8,655 nucleotides of DNA from NCBI GenBank assembly GCA_902478705.1, contig CABSMB010000034.1:1-8655 (forward strand), in the 5' to 3' direction. Made by a program: the position numbers and the translations under genes. Numbering within the stretch: the first letter of the stretch is position 1; each line of letters begins with the position of its first letter. The DNA comes from an uncultured Collinsella sp. (GTDB lineage: Bacteria > Actinomycetota > Coriobacteriia > Coriobacteriales > Coriobacteriaceae). Below the pieces are notes generated by a model that saw only the letters and a program-made list of their open reading frames with translations, was not told the origin of the DNA and did no database searches. Of this stretch, positions 6,478 through 8,655 are shown in pieces.

Positions 6478-7701
6478 ATGGGACGTTTTACCAATCCTCG
6501 CGATCTGTACTTTGGTGAGGGCGCTCGCCACGAGGTGAAGAACCTCAAGGGCAAGAAGGCCATCATCGTTTCTGGCGGCAGCTCTATGCGCCGCGGCGGG
6601 TTCCTGCAGGACGTTGAGGCCGACCTCAAAGAGGGCGGCTTCGAGGTCAAGCTGTTCGAGGGCGTCGAGTCCGACCCGTCCATCGAGACGGTCATGAAGG
6701 GCGCCGAGGCCATGCGCGAGTTCGAGCCCGACTGGATTATCGCCATCGGCGGCGGCTCGCCCATCGATGCCGCTAAGGCCATGTGGGTCTTCTACGAGTA
6801 TCCCGAGGAGTCCTTCGACAACATCATCCAGCCGTTCAGCTTCCCCGAGCTGCGTCAGAAGGCTCACTTCTGCGCCATTTCCTCCACCTCCGGTACCGCT
6901 ACCGAGGTCACTGCCTTCTCCGTCATCACCGACTACGCCAAGGGCATCAAGTACCCGCTGGCCGACTTCAACATCACCCCTGATGTCGCCATCGTCGACC
7001 CCGAGCTCACCTACACCATGCCCGCCAAGCTGTGCGCTCACACCGGCATGGACGCTCTGACCCACTGCATGGAGGCTTACGTTTCCACCTTCGCCTCTAT
7101 GTTCACCGACGCCAACGCTCTGCACGGCATCCGCGAGATCGTCGAGTGGCTGCCCAAGTCCTATGCTGGCGACCATGAGGCCCGTCAGCACATGCACGAG
7201 GCTCAGTGCATCGCCGGCATCGCCTTCTCCTCGGGCCTGCTCGGCATCGTTCACTCCATGGCTCACAAGACCGGTGCTGCCTTCGAGAACGGCCACATCA
7301 TCCACGGTGCTGCTAACGCCATGTACCTGGGCAAGGTCATCCAGTGGAACTCCAAGGACCCGCGTGCTGCCGAGCGTTACGCTTACGTGGCCAAGGAGAT
7401 CCTGCACCTTCCCGGCGAGACCAACGAGGAGCTCATCGCTGCGCTCGTCCAGAAGATTCGCGACCTCAACGACCAGCTCAACATTCCGCAGTCCATCAAG
7501 GATTACGCGAATGGTGGCGTGAAGGTCGACGCCGAGAACCCGCAGATGGTTTCCGAGGAGGAGTTCCTCGCCAAGCTGCCCGAGATTGCCGCGAACGCTG
7601 AGCAGGACGCTTGCACGCCCGAGAACCCGCGTGAGACCAAGGCTGCCGACTTCGAGAAGATTCTCAAGGCCTGCTACTACGACACCGATATCGATTTCTA
7701 A
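6478..7701 (+). CDS. Iron-containing alcohol dehydrogenase
   Basis: A cytoplasmic NAD(P)H-dependent dehydrogenase of the Fe-ADH (type III) family, interconverting an alcohol and its aldehyde, probably to dispose of reducing power in fermentation. It has 407 residues, slightly above the family's usual ~385. The cofactor-binding GGGSPIDAAKA lies at 91-101 and STSGTATEVTAF at 136-147. Metal ligands by comparison with FucO and AdhE are Asp192, His196, His259 and His276, in GMDALTHCMEAY and GIVHSMAHKTG...IIHGAANAM. Three extra residues separate the last two ligands compared with FucO, as I recall also for clostridial butanol-dehydrogenase-like members. The ATG at 6478 has AGGAGG six bases upstream; upstream in-frame codons lack such a site. 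Codon bias is very strong, suggesting high expression. Gene symbol and substrate (ethanol, butanol, 1,3-propanediol, lactaldehyde) cannot be fixed from sequence. Confidence 0.93.
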   Translation: MGRFTNPRDLYFGEGARHEVKNLKGKKAIIVSGGSSMRRGGFLQDVEADLKEGGFEVKLFEGVESDPSIETVMKGAEAMREFEPDWIIAIGGGSPIDAAKAMWVFYEYPEESFDNIIQPFSFPELRQKAHFCAISSTSGTATEVTAFSVITDYAKGIKYPLADFNITPDVAIVDPELTYTMPAKLCAHTGMDALTHCMEAYVSTFASMFTDANALHGIREIVEWLPKSYAGDHEARQHMHEAQCIAGIAFSSGLLGIVHSMAHKTGAAFENGHIIHGAANAMYLGKVIQWNSKDPRAAERYAYVAKEILHLPGETNEELIAALVQKIRDLNDQLNIPQSIKDYANGGVKVDAENPQMVSEEEFLAKLPEIAANAEQDACTPENPRETKAADFEKILKACYYDTDIDF

Positions 7702-7722
7702 TCGACTCTTGTTATCGTAACG

Positions 7723-7768
7723 AGGGGCTCCGCACGTATCCGTACGGAGCCCCTTTCTTTTTTCTTTT
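7723..7768 (+). terminator. Rho-independent terminator between the dehydrogenase genes
   Basis: AGGGGCTCCG (7723-7732) pairs perfectly with CGGAGCCCCT (7745-7754) over 10 bp, followed by a long T-rich tract. It ends the alcohol dehydrogenase transcript. Its tail stops only about 16 bases before the gldA start, so it also occupies most of gldA's upstream space. Confidence 0.92.
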
Positions 7769-7784
7769 AGAGAATGGGATAGTT

Positions 7785-8655
7785 ATGGCTGCAATTTTCA
7801 ATAGCCCCAGCAAGTACATCCAGGGTCCGGACGAGCTCGCCAAGCTCGGCTCCTATGTCGAGCCGCTCGGCGCTAAGGCCCTCGTCATCGTGACGCCTTC
7901 GGGCAAGAAGCGCGTCGGTGCCAAGATCGAGGGCGGCTTTGCCGAGGCTAAGGCCGAGCTGCTGTTTGAGGACTTTAACGGCGAGTGCTCCAAGGGCGAG
8001 GTCGATCGCCTGGTTGCGCTCGCTCGCGACAACGGTTGCGACATCATCGTCGGTGTCGGTGGCGGCAAGATCCTCGATACCGCCAAGGCCGTTGCCTACT
8101 ACCTGGAGTCCCCGGTTATCATTTGCCCCACCATCGCTTCGACCGATGCACCGTGTTCGGCACTTTCGGTGCTCTACACCGATGACGGCCAGTTCGATAA
8201 GTACCTGTTCCTTAAGGCAAACCCCAACATTGTCCTGATGGATACGACGGTTATCGCGGCGAGCCCGGTGCGCCTGACGGTTTCCGGTATGGGTGATGCG
8301 CTCGCAACCTACTTTGAGGCCCAGGCGACGCATGATGCCGACGGTGGCACTTGCGCCGGCGGCAAGGGCGGTATGGCTGGTCTGGCACTCGCCAAGCTCT
8401 GCTACGAGACGCTTATGGCCGATGGCGTCAAGGCCAAGGTCGCGCTGGAGAAGGGTGCGCTCACGCCTGCCGTTGAGCATATCATCGAGGCCAATACGCT
8501 GCTTTCCGGCATTGGCTTTGAGAGCTCGGGCCTTGCTGCTGCTCATGCCATCCACAATGGCCTGACGATGCTGCCCGAGTGCCATGGCATGTATCACGGC
8601 GAGAAGGTCGCCTTTGGCACCATCGTCCAGCTGGTACTTGAGGATGCCCCGACCG
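7785..8655 (+). CDS. gldA: Glycerol dehydrogenase (3' end outside window)
   Basis: A zinc-dependent NAD+ enzyme of the cytoplasm interconverting glycerol and dihydroxyacetone. The frame opens with ATGGCTGCA at 7785 and runs off the window, giving 290 of about 365 residues. NAD-binding GVGGGKILDTAKA lies at 90-102 and PTIASTDAPCSALSV at 115-129. GMGDALATYFEA (168-179) holds Asp171, GFESSGLAAAHAIHNGLT (244-261) holds His254, and MYHGEKVAFGT (269-279) holds His271. These are the three zinc ligands of GldA and fall at the E. coli numbering. The Shine-Dalgarno sequence is weak (GAATGGGAT). A strong terminator lies directly upstream and no promoter is obvious in between, so expression may depend on read-through. 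It shares a superfamily with the Fe-ADH before it, but the two are clearly different enzymes. Confidence 0.95.
   Translation, partial: MAAIFNSPSKYIQGPDELAKLGSYVEPLGAKALVIVTPSGKKRVGAKIEGGFAEAKAELLFEDFNGECSKGEVDRLVALARDNGCDIIVGVGGGKILDTAKAVAYYLESPVIICPTIASTDAPCSALSVLYTDDGQFDKYLFLKANPNIVLMDTTVIAASPVRLTVSGMGDALATYFEAQATHDADGGTCAGGKGGMAGLALAKLCYETLMADGVKAKVALEKGALTPAVEHIIEANTLLSGIGFESSGLAAAHAIHNGLTMLPECHGMYHGEKVAFGTIVQLVLEDAPT

Noticed and set aside
6271..7407. 378-codon minus-strand frame opposite the alcohol dehydrogenase
   Set aside because: It is antisense to a gene with intact catalytic motifs. The predicted protein is a Val/Gly/Asp/Leu-rich mirror of the sense codons with no family signature, a usual by-product of GC-rich coding DNA.
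7767..8597. 276-codon minus-strand frame opposite gldA
   Set aside because: It is antisense to gldA, has no recognisable domain, and its composition follows from the strong codon bias of the sense gene.

Overview
The window is GC-rich with strong codon bias (CTG, CTC, GCC, AAG and GAG preferred). It reads as the chromosome of a Gram-positive actinobacterium, most likely an anaerobic gut member of the Coriobacteriia such as Collinsella. That placement is inferred from codon use, the type III glutamine synthetase, lipid II amidation genes, an actinobacterial-looking tRNA-Glu and the fermentative dehydrogenases. It was not checked against a database.

Layout. Bases 1-822 (+) are the C-terminal part of type III glutamine synthetase (glnN), closed by a strong terminator. 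Bases 823-1634 carry no protein gene. They hold a ~230 bp element bounded by 40 bp inverted repeats, two related copies of a 'tRNA T-arm relic + terminator hairpin + tRNA 3' end' module, an intact tRNA-Glu(UUC) on the minus strand with its own promoter and terminator, and a perfect 12 bp hairpin. From 5977 down to 1635 runs a compact three-gene minus-strand operon: two TPR-like proteins of unknown function that look like diverged paralogues (stop and start overlap as TAATG), then a 725-residue fusion of MurT and GatD. That fusion is the lipid II isoglutaminyl synthase that amidates D-Glu in the peptidoglycan stem peptide. A ~500 bp divergent intergenic region (5978-6477) carries candidate promoters, short repeated motifs and a three-hairpin leader. 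On the plus strand follow an iron-type alcohol dehydrogenase (6478-7701), a strong terminator, and glycerol dehydrogenase gldA (from 7785, cut off by the window end).

How the genes fit together. The minus operon makes a cell-wall modifying enzyme that uses glutamine as ammonia donor. The glutamine synthetase at the left end makes that substrate, although it is a separate transcription unit. The right end is a redox and fermentation block of two neighbouring members of the iron-containing alcohol dehydrogenase superfamily, fitting glycerol or short-chain alcohol metabolism. The points most worth following are the MurT-GatD fusion with its two coupled TPR partners, the inverted-repeat element near 941-1172, the duplicated tRNA/terminator modules, and the structured leader and terminator arrangement around the dehydrogenases.
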